DNA of 42,790 nt from an uncultured Christensenellaceae bacterium (GCA_910587365.1 CAJUKJ010000004.1:1-42790); one strand, 5' to 3'; numbered from the stretch's first letter, positions 8,698-17,024 are shown. Numbers and translations are program-made. Notes: generated from the letters alone by a model not told the origin.

Positions 8698-9924
8698 TTA
8701 TTCATATCTGAACACAAACAAATCATGCGCATAAGAACCAAACCATACAAACCCTGCAATATAGACAGGAGGCGGTACATCCGTAAAGTAATCCCAATAG
8801 ATGGTTTTTAAATCTGTTATTACAAAAGTACCTTTATAGCTCCCGACAAAGCGAAAGGAAATATTTTGTTCAAACTCCCCAAACGTCAAATCTTCTTTAA
8901 AAGTCATTTTTTCAAAATAATGTTTTTTGATATCAGACTCAACTTGTTTATTAATTGCGGGGCATTTTTCTTCAGGTGCAAAGTCGATTTTTTTAACTGC
9001 TTCCATATTGCCATTTTCCCAATCTGACTCTTCACAGGTGTAGACTACCCCGCACGCATAATACATGGCATAAGCAAGATCTGTACATGTAAGCCAACCC
9101 TTCTCATACGCAACTTCAATGGCACATTGTACCATTGAAGATTTTTGATAAAACAACTGCTTCTCCGTGTCGTCAAGCCGATCATTTCGTTCATAAGGAA
9201 TAGTACCATTATTTTTTATTTCATCCATTGCTTTTTTTATCTGGTCTTCGCTGACTGTCTGATACTCGCCTTCCACTTTCGGGAAAACAGCAAATTTCAA
9301 AACTTTACATCTGTCCTTGTCCTCCATACCGGTATGATACTTGAAAAACCCTATAACTCCATATCCGATTATCTGTTCTCCGTTTTTTGCAATAACATCA
9401 GCATATATCGTTGAATTCCATGACTCATGCATATAATTATCAAATCCCCACACACAGTATTCTCCTGATTTTAACTCGACCGTCTTCCCTGTTTCTGATG
9501 GACCTAAACTTCCTGACTCCACAGCACATAAAAATATTAAGTTATCATCATCATGCTCAACGCTTATACAATAGCGGTATACGCTTGAAACTGCTGGCAT
9601 ATAAGTTGCGCTTATATAGTCGTTTGTATCACGTTCATAAAATCCGCCCGCTTCGTTGTAAGAACCGTAAAGTTCTTTTTCCAACTTTTCTATTCTTTCA
9701 TAATAATCATGAAGTTGCCCGTCCATTTCCTTGATTTGGGTATTCAGTTCTTTATTGTGTTCGTCCAGTTCGGATAGTTTATTTTCCAATTCCTGAATTT
9801 TGCTTTGAAGCTCGTCTATTTTGTTTTGCGATTCACTTTGATTGTCTGAACCGCACCCCGCAAAACCGAACAGCGTCACGATGACGAGCAAAAGAGTAAT
9901 TATAATTACGCTTATTTTTTTCAT
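8698..9924 (-). CDS. Coiled-coil lipoprotein of unknown function (full-length copy)
   Basis: 408 aa with a strong AGGAGGT ribosome site. Signal peptide with lipobox GFAGC, coiled coil about 30-90, a domain shared with the 238-aa paralogue (about 92-238), and a unique C-terminal region (about 239-408) with several Cys (QCAIE, LTCTD, YACG, YTCEE, EKCP) and aromatic residues. I do not recognise the C-terminal region. It is anchored to the outer face of the membrane. Being longer and having the stronger ribosome site, it is probably the parent of the duplicate. Confidence 0.75.
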   Translation of the reverse strand: MKKISVIIITLLLVIVTLFGFAGCGSDNQSESQNKIDELQSKIQELENKLSELDEHNKELNTQIKEMDGQLHDYYERIEKLEKELYGSYNEAGGFYERDTNDYISATYMPAVSSVYRYCISVEHDDDNLIFLCAVESGSLGPSETGKTVELKSGEYCVWGFDNYMHESWNSTIYADVIAKNGEQIIGYGVIGFFKYHTGMEDKDRCKVLKFAVFPKVEGEYQTVSEDQIKKAMDEIKNNGTIPYERNDRLDDTEKQLFYQKSSMVQCAIEVAYEKGWLTCTDLAYAMYYACGVVYTCEESDWENGNMEAVKKIDFAPEEKCPAINKQVESDIKKHYFEKMTFKEDLTFGEFEQNISFRFVGSYKGTFVITDLKTIYWDYFTDVPPPVYIAGFVWFGSYAHDLFVFRYE

Positions 9925-9965
9925 TTTTACCTCCTGTTTTTATATATTTTATTTGATTAAATAAT

Positions 9966-9994
9966 ATCATAGGAAATTTTCATATGCAATGCAA
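9966..9994 (-). promoter_or_regulatory. Promoter of the 408-aa lipoprotein gene
   Basis: Minus strand TTGCAT (9989-9994), 17-nt spacer, TATGAT (9966-9971). Confidence 0.55.
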
Positions 9995-10035
9995 CGGCAC
10001 AATTTGCAGTTTAAAATGCGTAATATGTATTTTTA

Positions 10036-10124
10036 AGGCACACGCCCTCGCGCGAATTAAACGGTTTCTATCAACCGACAAAAACAAAAATAGGGGGATA
10101 GCATAAAGCTATCCCCCTATTTTT
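10036..10124. repeat. Intergenic element X, copy 3, with strong terminator
   Basis: TCGCGCGA core, hairpin CGGTT...AACCG, then a perfect 17-bp stem (10086-10102 with 10108-10124, loop ATAAA). The stem begins AAAAA and ends TTTTT, so it can terminate on either strand. On the minus strand it lies 45 nt after the 111-aa gene. Confidence 0.75.
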
Positions 10125-10168
10125 GTCAATGAGGTGAAAGTTGAAGAAGCAAGCAGCTTATACAATTT

Positions 10169-10504
10169 TCAGGCTTGCGCTATGTATCTTGAAAGCGAAT
10201 ATGTAATATCCTTATCGGCTATATTGGAAATGGGGGCAAGCGGAAAGTTTACCGTGCCGTTATCCGTTTGCGGAGAGCTTACGCCGCCGAAACCCGATGC
10301 AGGAACAGCAGAAGAATTATTCGTATCTCCCGCCAAATCACGCACCGCGGAGAGAACGGACGACAGCTCTTCCGCGCTTTTTATCGCCTCTTTCATTTCC
10401 TCGCCGCCGATGCTTTCGAGGACGGGTTTGACCTCCGAAAGGATTTTACCCGCGTTGGGTTTCCCCCCGTATAAAAGCAGCGCGAGTATTATTAAAAGTT
10501 GCAT
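10169..10504 (-). CDS. Small membrane-anchored protein of unknown function
   Basis: 111 aa. AAGGAG 8 nt before ATG supports this strand; the overlapping plus-strand frame has poor composition. Residues 1-12 are hydrophobic (a short N-terminal anchor), followed by an amphipathic helical region (about 20-60) and a Ser/Gly/Pro-rich tail. It is divergent from the 99-aa gene at 10625, with a 120-bp shared upstream region. No family recognised. Confidence 0.65.
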   Translation of the reverse strand: MQLLIILALLLYGGKPNAGKILSEVKPVLESIGGEEMKEAIKSAEELSSVLSAVRDLAGDTNNSSAVPASGFGGVSSPQTDNGTVNFPLAPISNIADKDITYSLSRYIAQA

Positions 10505-10624
10505 AAATTAAACTCCTTGCATATTGTATTAATATCATTATATGCGGATGAGGGATTTTATCCACCCCCCATCCCTGCCATTTCCCCAAAGATTAAGGGA
10601 AGACAAGAAAGAGGAATAAAATAA

Positions 10625-10924
10625 ATGAATGATTTCAAAAGCTACAATCCCAATTCCGAAGACAACAGCAAAAAGACTACGCAAAACGACGTGCGCGATG
10701 TAAATTCAACCGTAGAGCTTGCAAAGGTTCTATCAAAAGCCATGAACGGTAAAACCGAAGGTCAGCTTTTGCAAACTATTATAGCCGAAGCCGAACGCGG
10801 AAAACGCGAAGGTTCGCTGACCAACGCGGATTTGGATAATTTTTATAACGCGCTTTCGCCTATGGTTGACGGCATTAAACGCAGAAAGCTTAAAGAGGTT
10901 ATAACAAGGCTTAAAAATATTTAA
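10625..10924 (+). CDS. Small helical protein of unknown function
   Basis: 99 aa, with GAGGAAT upstream of ATG. A polar Asn/Ser/Lys-rich N-terminus (1-30) is followed by a charged mostly helical part (about 30-99) ending in Lys/Arg. No signal peptide, so cytoplasmic. It ends before a bidirectional terminator shared with the DUF4874-type gene. No family recognised. Confidence 0.65.
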   Translation: MNDFKSYNPNSEDNSKKTTQNDVRDVNSTVELAKVLSKAMNGKTEGQLLQTIIAEAERGKREGSLTNADLDNFYNALSPMVDGIKRRKLKEVITRLKNI

Positions 10925-11002
10925 AAAGCCGCGTTGACCAAATCACATACCTAACAAGAAATTAAAAAATTTGCAATGTTGCACTTTCAAGTAAAGAAAA
11001 AG

Positions 11003-11029
11003 GCTCCCGAAAAATTTTCAGGAGCTTTT
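11003..11029. terminator. Bidirectional terminator between convergent genes
   Basis: GCTCC (11003-11007) pairs with GGAGC (11021-11025) with inner GAAAA/TTTTC pairing. TTTT follows on the plus strand, and a long A-run upstream gives TTTTT on the minus strand. Confidence 0.8.
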
Positions 11030-11031
11030 CG

Positions 11032-12426
11032 TCAAGCGGTAACGCGTTCAAAACTACCAATTTTGTTGGCTTTTAATTCGTCGTTCCACAAACCGCCGTT
11101 TGCGAATTTCAGACAGTACAAAGGCGTACCTTCCAACTCTTCCCCGTAAATTCGCAGATATACGTCGTATTTACCGCTTTCCAGCTTATGAGCAACGTCA
11201 AAGCTGAGTTCATCGTCTACGACAAGTTCCCCGATATCAGAAATGAGAGCCACTTCCCCCGCACTGTCGGTAAATATCAGTTTTGCGCGCTTCTTTTTAT
11301 ACAGGTTACCAAACCCCACGTTTTGCAAAGTAAGGCGGACGTTAAGCTTGTCGGTTGAGTCCGAATAAGTAAACACCGAGTTTTTCAATACAAAACGGTA
11401 GCCCAAACGGCTTTGTATGTAATCAAAGGCAGTTTTGCCGTAATATTGCTTGTCTGCCCCGCAATCCTGCGTATATAAGCTGTTCTTCCACTTCTCGATT
11501 ACCCTGTTATCCCACTCTATGTTAAGATAACTTAAATGAATTTTATTCATTTCAGGCAAGCACGTTTCTATATTATGGAGCTGGCTGTCGGGAACGGTAA
11601 CCTCGCCGCCGAACGGCAAATGGGAATTTTGAATGCTTAAAAAATTTATATCCCGTTCCCTGTTCTGATACGTACCCAAATCGCTGTCAGAACCCAGATA
11701 CCCGTCGTTATACAAACCTAACCTATACGCCTTTTCGTCAGGGGATATAGAAATTTCTTCAATACTGTCGGACGTTACGCCAATATAATCGTATATCATT
11801 TTAGGCGTCCTGACCAATACGGGAATTTCGGAAGCGTTGGTTAAAAAGGCGTCTACAATAGCAGTTATATTCGTCGGATTTGCCGACGCGCTCGTATGCA
11901 TTTCTCCCCAAGGCCCGATAAGTCCCGTTTCGATTGCGGTAACCGTATTTACGTAACGGTTAAGTATCGGACAAATGCGTTTAACGTGGTTTAAAATTAC
12001 TTCAAGGGCAGGCTCCTTATTGGCACTGCCGTTATAACCGGGGTCGTAAGCAAATCTCACGACCGCGTTTTTGTCGTTTTCTTTAAGGTACAAAAGCAAC
12101 GCGTCCAACCCATCTAACGCCTCTTGGGTGATAGGCTTGTCCGACTGGTTGTTTACCGCAGCAGAAAACTCGCTGATATCGCAACGCAAATGATAAAGCT
12201 GCGTTGATGCGTTTATTACCGCCTTATTGTACGTCGCCCCGTTTTCATTAATTTTTACATATAAAGGACGGTAAAAACCCTGGTCGGGATTTGATATTTG
12301 TTCCGTGCTTTCCTCATAATTCAAATCCTGGACGTATTCTTTACCCTCTTCGGCTTTACCGCAGCCTGCGCAAGCCACGGCAATGATAAAAACAAATAAG
12401 AAAATAGCTATTATTCTTGCTTTCAT
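11032..12426 (-). CDS. DUF4874/DUF4832-type lipoprotein
   Basis: 464 aa. The signal peptide ends at lipobox VACAGC. The N-terminal half carries the pattern I associate with DUF4874 (NPDQGFYRPLY; HLRCDISEF; AVVRFAYDPG; ETGLIGPWGEMHTS), a TIM-barrel-like region often seen in carbohydrate-related secreted proteins. The C-terminal half (about 300-460) resembles DUF4832, with a beta-sandwich end. The biochemical function is unknown; a glycoside-hydrolase-like role is inference. Monocistronic with a good promoter. Confidence 0.75.
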   Translation of the reverse strand: MKARIIAIFLFVFIIAVACAGCGKAEEGKEYVQDLNYEESTEQISNPDQGFYRPLYVKINENGATYNKAVINASTQLYHLRCDISEFSAAVNNQSDKPITQEALDGLDALLLYLKENDKNAVVRFAYDPGYNGSANKEPALEVILNHVKRICPILNRYVNTVTAIETGLIGPWGEMHTSASANPTNITAIVDAFLTNASEIPVLVRTPKMIYDYIGVTSDSIEEISISPDEKAYRLGLYNDGYLGSDSDLGTYQNRERDINFLSIQNSHLPFGGEVTVPDSQLHNIETCLPEMNKIHLSYLNIEWDNRVIEKWKNSLYTQDCGADKQYYGKTAFDYIQSRLGYRFVLKNSVFTYSDSTDKLNVRLTLQNVGFGNLYKKKRAKLIFTDSAGEVALISDIGELVVDDELSFDVAHKLESGKYDVYLRIYGEELEGTPLYCLKFANGGLWNDELKANKIGSFERVTA

Positions 12427-12468
12427 ATATACAGTCCTTATTTTAATTTTACTGTTTGCAGTTTGATT

Positions 12469-12497
12469 ATTATATCATATGGGCAGAGAAAAAACAA
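12469..12497 (-). promoter_or_regulatory. Promoter of the DUF4874/4832-type gene
   Basis: Minus strand TTGTTT (12492-12497), 17-nt spacer, TATAAT (12469-12474). The remaining spacer up to cysK (12498-12590) has only a weak hairpin (AAGCG...CGCTT, 12496-12526) and nothing else I can name. Confidence 0.65.
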
Positions 12498-12590
12498 GCG
12501 GTTGATAGGGAGTAGCCCACACGCTTATTTTACTTTATGGCGTATGCTCCGCCACGCGCAGCTTTTGTAACATAATTTAAAATATTAAAA

Positions 12591-12613
12591 AGGCATAGCT
12601 CTATGCTATGCCT
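12591..12613 (-). terminator. Terminator of cysK
   Basis: A 9-bp stem AGGCATAGC (12591-12599) with GCTATGCCT (12605-12613), loop of 5, followed on the minus strand by TTTTT. Confidence 0.85.
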
Positions 12614-12658
12614 AACTCTCTTTTAAATCACTCAAATTCACTTATAAACTAACTGTGG

Positions 12659-13582
12659 TTAAGCAAAAAGCGGGGTTGAAAAGTACCTATCGCCCGAATC
12701 GGGAGCAATTACTACTATAGTCTTACCCTCGTTTTCGGGCAGCTTTGCAAGCACGGTTGCCGCATAAAGTGCCGCGCCCGAGGATATTCCCACAAGGAAT
12801 CCCTCCGTCCTGCATACCTCCTTGCCCGTTGCAAAAGCGTCGTCGTTATCTACGGCGATAATTTCGTCGTACACTTTTGTGTTCAGAATTTGCGGCACAA
12901 AGCCCGCGCCTATTCCCTGTATTTTATGCGCGCCCGCCTTGCCCTTTGAAAGCACGGGAGAGCTTGCGGGTTCAACAGCAACGACTTTTACGGCGGGATT
13001 TTTATTTTTTAAATATTCTCCCGTACCCGTAATAGTTCCGCCCGTACCGACGCCGGCGACAAAAATATCCACCTTACCTTGGGTATCGTTCCAAATTTCC
13101 GCCCCCGTGGTTTGTCTGTGAATTTCGGGATTGGCAGGATTTGAAAACTGCCCCAAAATAATTCCGCCAAGCTTAAAAGCAAGCTCCTCCGCCATTTCGA
13201 TAGCACCGTTCATACCTTTTCCGCCTTCTGTCAGCACGATTTCCGCGCCGTAGGCTTTTATCATATTGCGTCTTTCAACGCTCATCGTTTCAGGCATAGT
13301 AAGAATTACTTTATATCCCTTAGCGCAACCGATTGCAGCAAGCCCGATACCCGTATTTCCCGAAGTGGGTTCGATTATGATACCGCCCCTTTTAAGCTTA
13401 CCCGACTTTTCCGCGTCCTCTATCATTGCTTTTGCCACTCTGTCCTTGACCGAGCCTGCGGGGTTGAAATATTCAAGCTTTACGAGTATTTTAGCCTTTA
13501 AACCTTGTAATTTTCGATAGTTCGCAAGTTCAAGAAGCGGAGTATTGCCTACAAGCTGTGCAACCGACGTATATACAGCCAT
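12659..13582 (-). CDS. cysK: Cysteine synthase A (O-acetylserine sulfhydrylase)
   Basis: 307 aa, the usual length, with ribosome site GGAG. It joins O-acetylserine and sulfide to make cysteine. The PLP-binding Lys is in GSVKDRVA (about residue 44), the substrate loop is PTSGNTGIGLA (about 68), and the phosphate-binding loop is GVGTGGTITGTG (about 176). C-terminal GDRYFSTPLF is typical. Monocistronic between a consensus promoter/operator and a terminator; the desulfurase gene upstream ends at the -35 box. Confidence 0.95.
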   Translation of the reverse strand: MAVYTSVAQLVGNTPLLELANYRKLQGLKAKILVKLEYFNPAGSVKDRVAKAMIEDAEKSGKLKRGGIIIEPTSGNTGIGLAAIGCAKGYKVILTMPETMSVERRNMIKAYGAEIVLTEGGKGMNGAIEMAEELAFKLGGIILGQFSNPANPEIHRQTTGAEIWNDTQGKVDIFVAGVGTGGTITGTGEYLKNKNPAVKVVAVEPASSPVLSKGKAGAHKIQGIGAGFVPQILNTKVYDEIIAVDNDDAFATGKEVCRTEGFLVGISSGAALYAATVLAKLPENEGKTIVVIAPDSGDRYFSTPLFA

Positions 13583-13599
13583 TATTTTTCTCCTTATTA

Positions 13600-13616
13600 C
13601 CTATTAAATTAATAGG
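13600..13616. promoter_or_regulatory. 17-bp palindromic operator in the cysK leader
   Basis: CCTATTAA-A-TTAATAGG, a perfect inverted repeat around 13608, located about 5-21 nt downstream of the predicted transcription start. Position and A/T palindrome suit a repressor of the Rrf2/CymR type that controls cysteine genes in Bacillota; the identity of the regulator is inference. Confidence 0.6.
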
Positions 13617-13627
13617 ATTTTAGATAT

Positions 13628-13656
13628 ATTATATGACTGCATATGGTTTTTGTCAA
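13628..13656 (-). promoter_or_regulatory. Consensus sigma-A promoter of cysK
   Basis: Minus strand TTGACA (13651-13656), 17-nt spacer, TATAAT (13628-13633): both boxes perfect. The -35 box overlaps the stop codon of the desulfurase gene. Confidence 0.9.
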
Positions 13657-14768
13657 CACCTTCCAGAAATATTTTTAATCGCGCCGATAAAGTGTTTACA
13701 CTCGGTTAACGTATTGAACGCGCTGACCGAAACGCGGATAAGCCCTTCCGAGCCGAGAGCTTCGTGCATTAAAGGCGCGCAATGCAAACCGCCGCGCACG
13801 CAGACCGAAAATTCATCGGAAAGCCTGTAAGCGGCTATTTCGGACTGCATCGACTGTAAATTTATTGCAACTATTCCGTAGGGATTGGGCGAAGAATAAA
13901 TTTTAACCCCGTTTATACAGCTTAATTCGCTTATCAGATAATCGGTAAAACCGATAACCGTTTTTTTGTGCTTTTCGCCGTTTTCCTGCAAATAAAGCAC
14001 GCCTTCCCCCAGAGAAACTATTGCAGGATAAGAAAGAGTTCCGCTTTCAAGGCGGTCGGGGTAAAATTCAGGCATTTTCAGGTTATAGCTTTCACTGCCC
14101 GTTCCGCCTAAAATAACCGGGTCGGGATTTATCCTTTCGGAAAATAGCAAAGCCCCGCTACCCTGTATACCGAGCATACCCTTATGCCCGGCAACCGCGA
14201 GGGCATCTATTCCGCTTTCCTTCATATTGATGGAAACGTGTCCGCAAGCCTGCGCTCCGTCGCAAATTAACAGCGTGCCGTCGGGAAGCCCTTTTTTTAC
14301 CGCGTTAATATCGGGGGCCGTACCCGTAACGTTGGACGCAAGCGTGATAACCGCTGCGCGCGTTTGCGGAGTAATCAGCTTTAATATTTCGTTTACATCA
14401 AGATTGCCGTCCTTTAAAGGAGCATACTTTACCCTTATCCCCTTACCCTTTAAGTGTTCAAGCGGGCGAAGGACGGAGTTATGCTCCGCAACAGTGGTTA
14501 CAACCTCGTCGCCCGACTTTAACGTGCCGAGTAAAGCTATATTCAAAGCTTCGGTACAGTTTTTGGTAAAAACCGTTCTGTCGTAGGAATACCCGCCGAG
14601 ATACTCGCACAAAAGTTTGCGGCAGGAATAGACGCGCTCTAAACAAGCGATAGAAAGCTTATGCCCGCTTCTGCCCGGATTCGCACAGAATTTCATTGCG
14701 GAAGTTGCCGCCGTAATAACGCTGTCGGGCTTGAATCCGCCCGTAGCCGCGTTGTCAAAGTACACCAT
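13653..14768 (-). CDS. Class V aminotransferase, cysteine desulfurase-like
   Basis: 371 aa from ATG 14768, which has GAGGTA upstream and gives the family-like start MVYFDNAAT; a longer frame would run into the divergent gene. PLP Lys is in AVAGHKGMLGIQGSG (about residue 200), and a Cys lies in RGGLHCAPLMHEALG near residue 340, at the expected catalytic position. This resembles the desulfurase subgroup often found beside DUF3343, here directly divergent. It probably releases sulfur (or selenium) from cysteine (selenocysteine) for a dedicated acceptor. It is not accompanied by nifU/sufU or other Fe-S genes in this window. Confidence 0.85.
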   Translation of the reverse strand: MVYFDNAATGGFKPDSVITAATSAMKFCANPGRSGHKLSIACLERVYSCRKLLCEYLGGYSYDRTVFTKNCTEALNIALLGTLKSGDEVVTTVAEHNSVLRPLEHLKGKGIRVKYAPLKDGNLDVNEILKLITPQTRAAVITLASNVTGTAPDINAVKKGLPDGTLLICDGAQACGHVSINMKESGIDALAVAGHKGMLGIQGSGALLFSERINPDPVILGGTGSESYNLKMPEFYPDRLESGTLSYPAIVSLGEGVLYLQENGEKHKKTVIGFTDYLISELSCINGVKIYSSPNPYGIVAINLQSMQSEIAAYRLSDEFSVCVRGGLHCAPLMHEALGSEGLIRVSVSAFNTLTECKHFIGAIKNISGRC

Positions 14769-14825
14769 AAAATACCTCAATATCATAGAATAATAATATA
14801 TTCTATTTTTACGAGGGATTAAATT

Positions 14826-15086
14826 ATGACTGAGGTATTGGCGGTATTCCGTTCGCGCTCGCAAGCGATTGACTGTAATGCACGTTTAAGGATGGCAGGC
14901 GTGCCTGTTAGCCTGATTAACACGCCGTCGGAAGCGAATATCGGTTGCGGACTTTCCATTAAATTTACGCAAAATGTCTTTGAACGCGCACGCGTAATCA
15001 TTCGCAATGCGAATTATTCTGCCTTTTACGGCTATTTCAGAATGCAAACGACATACGGAAGGACTATTTTCGGTCGTATAGGTTGA
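14826..15086 (+). CDS. DUF3343 protein, putative sulfur/selenium carrier
   Basis: 86 aa, with GAGGG 8 nt before ATG. The compact family pattern is visible: MTEVLAVFRSRSQA, then GVPVSLINTPSEANIGCGLSIKF with the single conserved Cys (about residue 40). The association of DUF3343 with class V desulfurases suggests it accepts persulfide or selenide. It is divergent from the desulfurase with 57 bp between start codons and is followed 32 nt later by nth. Confidence 0.8.
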   Translation: MTEVLAVFRSRSQAIDCNARLRMAGVPVSLINTPSEANIGCGLSIKFTQNVFERARVIIRNANYSAFYGYFRMQTTYGRTIFGRIG

Positions 15087-15111
15087 TTTTTTAACTGTTT
15101 TATGGTAAAAT
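15083..15111 (+). promoter_or_regulatory. Promoter of nth, leaderless configuration
   Basis: TTGATT (15083-15088), 17-nt spacer, TAAAAT (15106-15111). Only 7 nt lie between the -10 box and ATG 15119, so transcription should begin at the start codon. No good ribosome site is present. Confidence 0.6.
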
Positions 15112-15118
15112 TCCGTGT

Positions 15119-15751
15119 ATGGACACCAAAGCACAAAGTATTTTGGACGGGCTTGCAAAGCTTTATCCCGACGCAAAGCCTGCGTTGCACTTCAATTCCC
15201 CTTACGAATTGTTAGTAGCGGTCATTTTATCCGCACAATGCACGGACGAGAGGGTAAATAAAGTTACGGAAATACTTTTTAAAGAACATAACACCCCCGA
15301 AAGTATGCTTAAACTTACGCAGGAGCAGTTGGAAAAATATATTTTCTCCTGCGGGTTTTACCGTAACAAAGCAGCTCACATTCTTTCCGCCTCACGCGAT
15401 ATCTTAGAAAAGTTCGGCGGAGAAGTGCCGAACACTCTTGAACAGCTTAAAACGCTTGCAGGCGTAGGGCAGAAAACCGCAAATGTTGTTTATGCGGTAG
15501 CTTTCGGCGGGGACGCAATTGCGGTAGACACACACGTCTTCCGCGTTTCAAACAGACTTGGACTTGCCGAAGGTAACACCCCCGCCAAGGTTGAAGACGG
15601 GCTTTGCAGGGTACTACCCAAAAGCGAATGGTCAAAGGCACACCACTACCTTATTTACCACGGTAGAAGAGTCTGCCACTCTCAACGTCCCGACTGCGAA
15701 AACTGCACTTTAAAAAGCTACTGTTCGCATTATAACGACAGACTGACGTAA
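15119..15751 (+). CDS. nth: Endonuclease III
   Basis: 210 aa, full length. A DNA glycosylase/AP lyase that removes oxidised pyrimidines in base excision repair. The helix-hairpin-helix with catalytic Lys is LAGVGQKTANVV (about residues 113-124), and the catalytic Asp is in AVDTHVFRV (about 139). The [4Fe-4S] ligands have the standard spacing C-X6-C-X2-C-X5-C in VCHSQRPDCENCTLKSYC. It lacks a ribosome site and probably has its own leaderless transcript besides read-through from DUF3343. Confidence 0.95.
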   Translation: MDTKAQSILDGLAKLYPDAKPALHFNSPYELLVAVILSAQCTDERVNKVTEILFKEHNTPESMLKLTQEQLEKYIFSCGFYRNKAAHILSASRDILEKFGGEVPNTLEQLKTLAGVGQKTANVVYAVAFGGDAIAVDTHVFRVSNRLGLAEGNTPAKVEDGLCRVLPKSEWSKAHHYLIYHGRRVCHSQRPDCENCTLKSYCSHYNDRLT

Positions 15752-15809
15752 AAAATGGGTGTAAATAAAAAAACCTTTCCGTAAAAAGCCTACTTCCCGT
15801 AGGGAATAT

Positions 15810-15843
15810 AAAAAGCGAAGAATTTTTAGATTCTTCGCTTTTT
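15810..15843. terminator. Bidirectional terminator after nth
   Basis: A 14-bp stem (15810-15823 with 15830-15843) with AAAAAG...CTTTTT arms and loop TTTTAG. It separates nth from the convergent 112-aa gene. Confidence 0.9.
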
Positions 15844-15865
15844 ATAATTGATGATAAATTGAAAT

Positions 15866-16204
15866 TTAACAGTTTTTGCATATTACAAGTGCGCAATCTT
15901 TTTCAAAACGAAAATTCGCCCATTTCCTTCCTATTTGCCGTACAAAATAGTTTTCATCGTTTGGGAATATCTGTTTAGTCATAAATCTTAACAGATTTAA
16001 CGCATCGGCAGACTCTTTCAACACGATTTCACGGGCACTCCATCCGTCTGTAACGGGCGAATATATTTCGTGAATCATATCATAAAACAACTCTTTTCCG
16101 TTGATTGGTATTTTTCTTATTAAGTCCGCCCTTCTGTCGCAATTGAGCATACTTTTTAACAGGTCATACTGTTTGCCATCAAGCGTTATTTCACATATTT
16201 CCAT
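15866..16204 (-). CDS. Unknown small cytoplasmic protein
   Basis: 112 aa with AAGGAG before ATG. Mixed alpha/beta composition, Cys-Lys-Asn-Cys at the very end, no signal peptide. Last gene of a minus-strand set with the 229-aa gene (10-nt gap) and probably the DUF4303-like gene. No family recognised. Confidence 0.7.
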   Translation of the reverse strand: MEICEITLDGKQYDLLKSMLNCDRRADLIRKIPINGKELFYDMIHEIYSPVTDGWSAREIVLKESADALNLLRFMTKQIFPNDENYFVRQIGRKWANFRFEKDCALVICKNC

Positions 16205-16214
16205 TTTACGCTCC

Positions 16215-16904
16215 TTATTTGACCAATTTATTTAACAATGAAACCAACTTTTTATAAGTAATATCATACTCTTCCAATATGCCGGCTTTCAAATCTTCGT
16301 ACAAAGCCGCGCCATCTTCATCTGTTTGTTTATCCAAATCCGCCTTAGATTTAATGCCGTGGCTTTGCAAAATATCTATGACGGCTTGTTTCAGCGGTAC
16401 GGACTTACCGAGAACTTTTTTGTATAATTCGGGATAAGCGAAAATCGCGTCTTTGTTTCCTTTGTTCTTATATTCGCTTAAAATATTGAGAATCATTCGC
16501 AAATTTTCGCGGTTCGCATTTTCGGCAAAGTTCAAAAGCGGCGATAGTTTTGTATCCTGCGGAATATCCAAAAACCAAATACTTGTTAATATACTGCCGA
16601 TAGTCCAATAATCGGTTTCGGTAAAAAGTTCGTTCAATAAAAACGAAAAACCTTTTTCGTCAAAATTATTATTTAATATTTTAGCATATATAAACCGTGC
16701 GGCTCTACGCACTTCACGTTCCCCGTCGCTTTCGCCACGGTGTTCGTCGATAATCTGCTCCAATATAGGCAACAAAGCGGTATCGCTTAATTTTTCCGCT
16801 TCACGCTTTGCTTTCCAAGACTCCATTTCCCTACTAACCCTGATTTCTGGTTCAGGCGGGGTATTCATTCTTTCAATCAAATTTTCCAACTGCGTTTTAT
16901 TCAT
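16215..16904 (-). CDS. Unknown alpha-helical (HEAT-like) protein
   Basis: 229 aa. The pattern of amphipathic helices (TALLPILEQIIDEHRG; ARFIYAKILNN; FLLNELF; ILTSIWFLDIPQD; NLRMILNILSEYKN; LKQAVIDILQSHG) suggests a HEAT-like solenoid, a protein-protein interaction scaffold. That is a guess from helix periodicity. No enzymatic motif. The ribosome site is weak (GGAAAA). About 120 nt upstream separate it from the DUF4303-like gene; that gap holds no clear gene. Confidence 0.65.
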   Translation of the reverse strand: MNKTQLENLIERMNTPPEPEIRVSREMESWKAKREAEKLSDTALLPILEQIIDEHRGESDGEREVRRAARFIYAKILNNNFDEKGFSFLLNELFTETDYWTIGSILTSIWFLDIPQDTKLSPLLNFAENANRENLRMILNILSEYKNKGNKDAIFAYPELYKKVLGKSVPLKQAVIDILQSHGIKSKADLDKQTDEDGAALYEDLKAGILEEYDITYKKLVSLLNKLVK

Positions 16905-17024
16905 AATTTTTCCGAATTTACGTTCCCGCTATTCTTTCTTTTTACGATAACGAGTTTTCAGCCGCATAGCCTTTAAATGCCAAATTGCTGCGAATTGAAA
17001 TTCATTTAATAGAAATCGTGCGGT

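Larger units (their letters stand above)
9208..10127. repeat. Duplicated segment, copy 2
   Basis: Matches 7685-8606. The 601 bp between the copies (8607-9207) is unique and holds the C-terminal part of the 408-aa gene and the 34-aa remnant. Confidence 0.9.

Noticed and set aside
10134..10511. 125-aa plus-strand frame overlapping the 111-aa gene
   Set aside because: Only one of the two can be real. The minus frame has AAGGAG, a hydrophobic start and helical composition; the plus frame is Ser/Pro-rich and runs past the opposing ribosome site.
14769..14864. 32-residue N-terminal extension of the desulfurase
   Set aside because: It overlaps the start of the divergent DUF3343 gene and lies upstream of a good ribosome site for ATG 14768.
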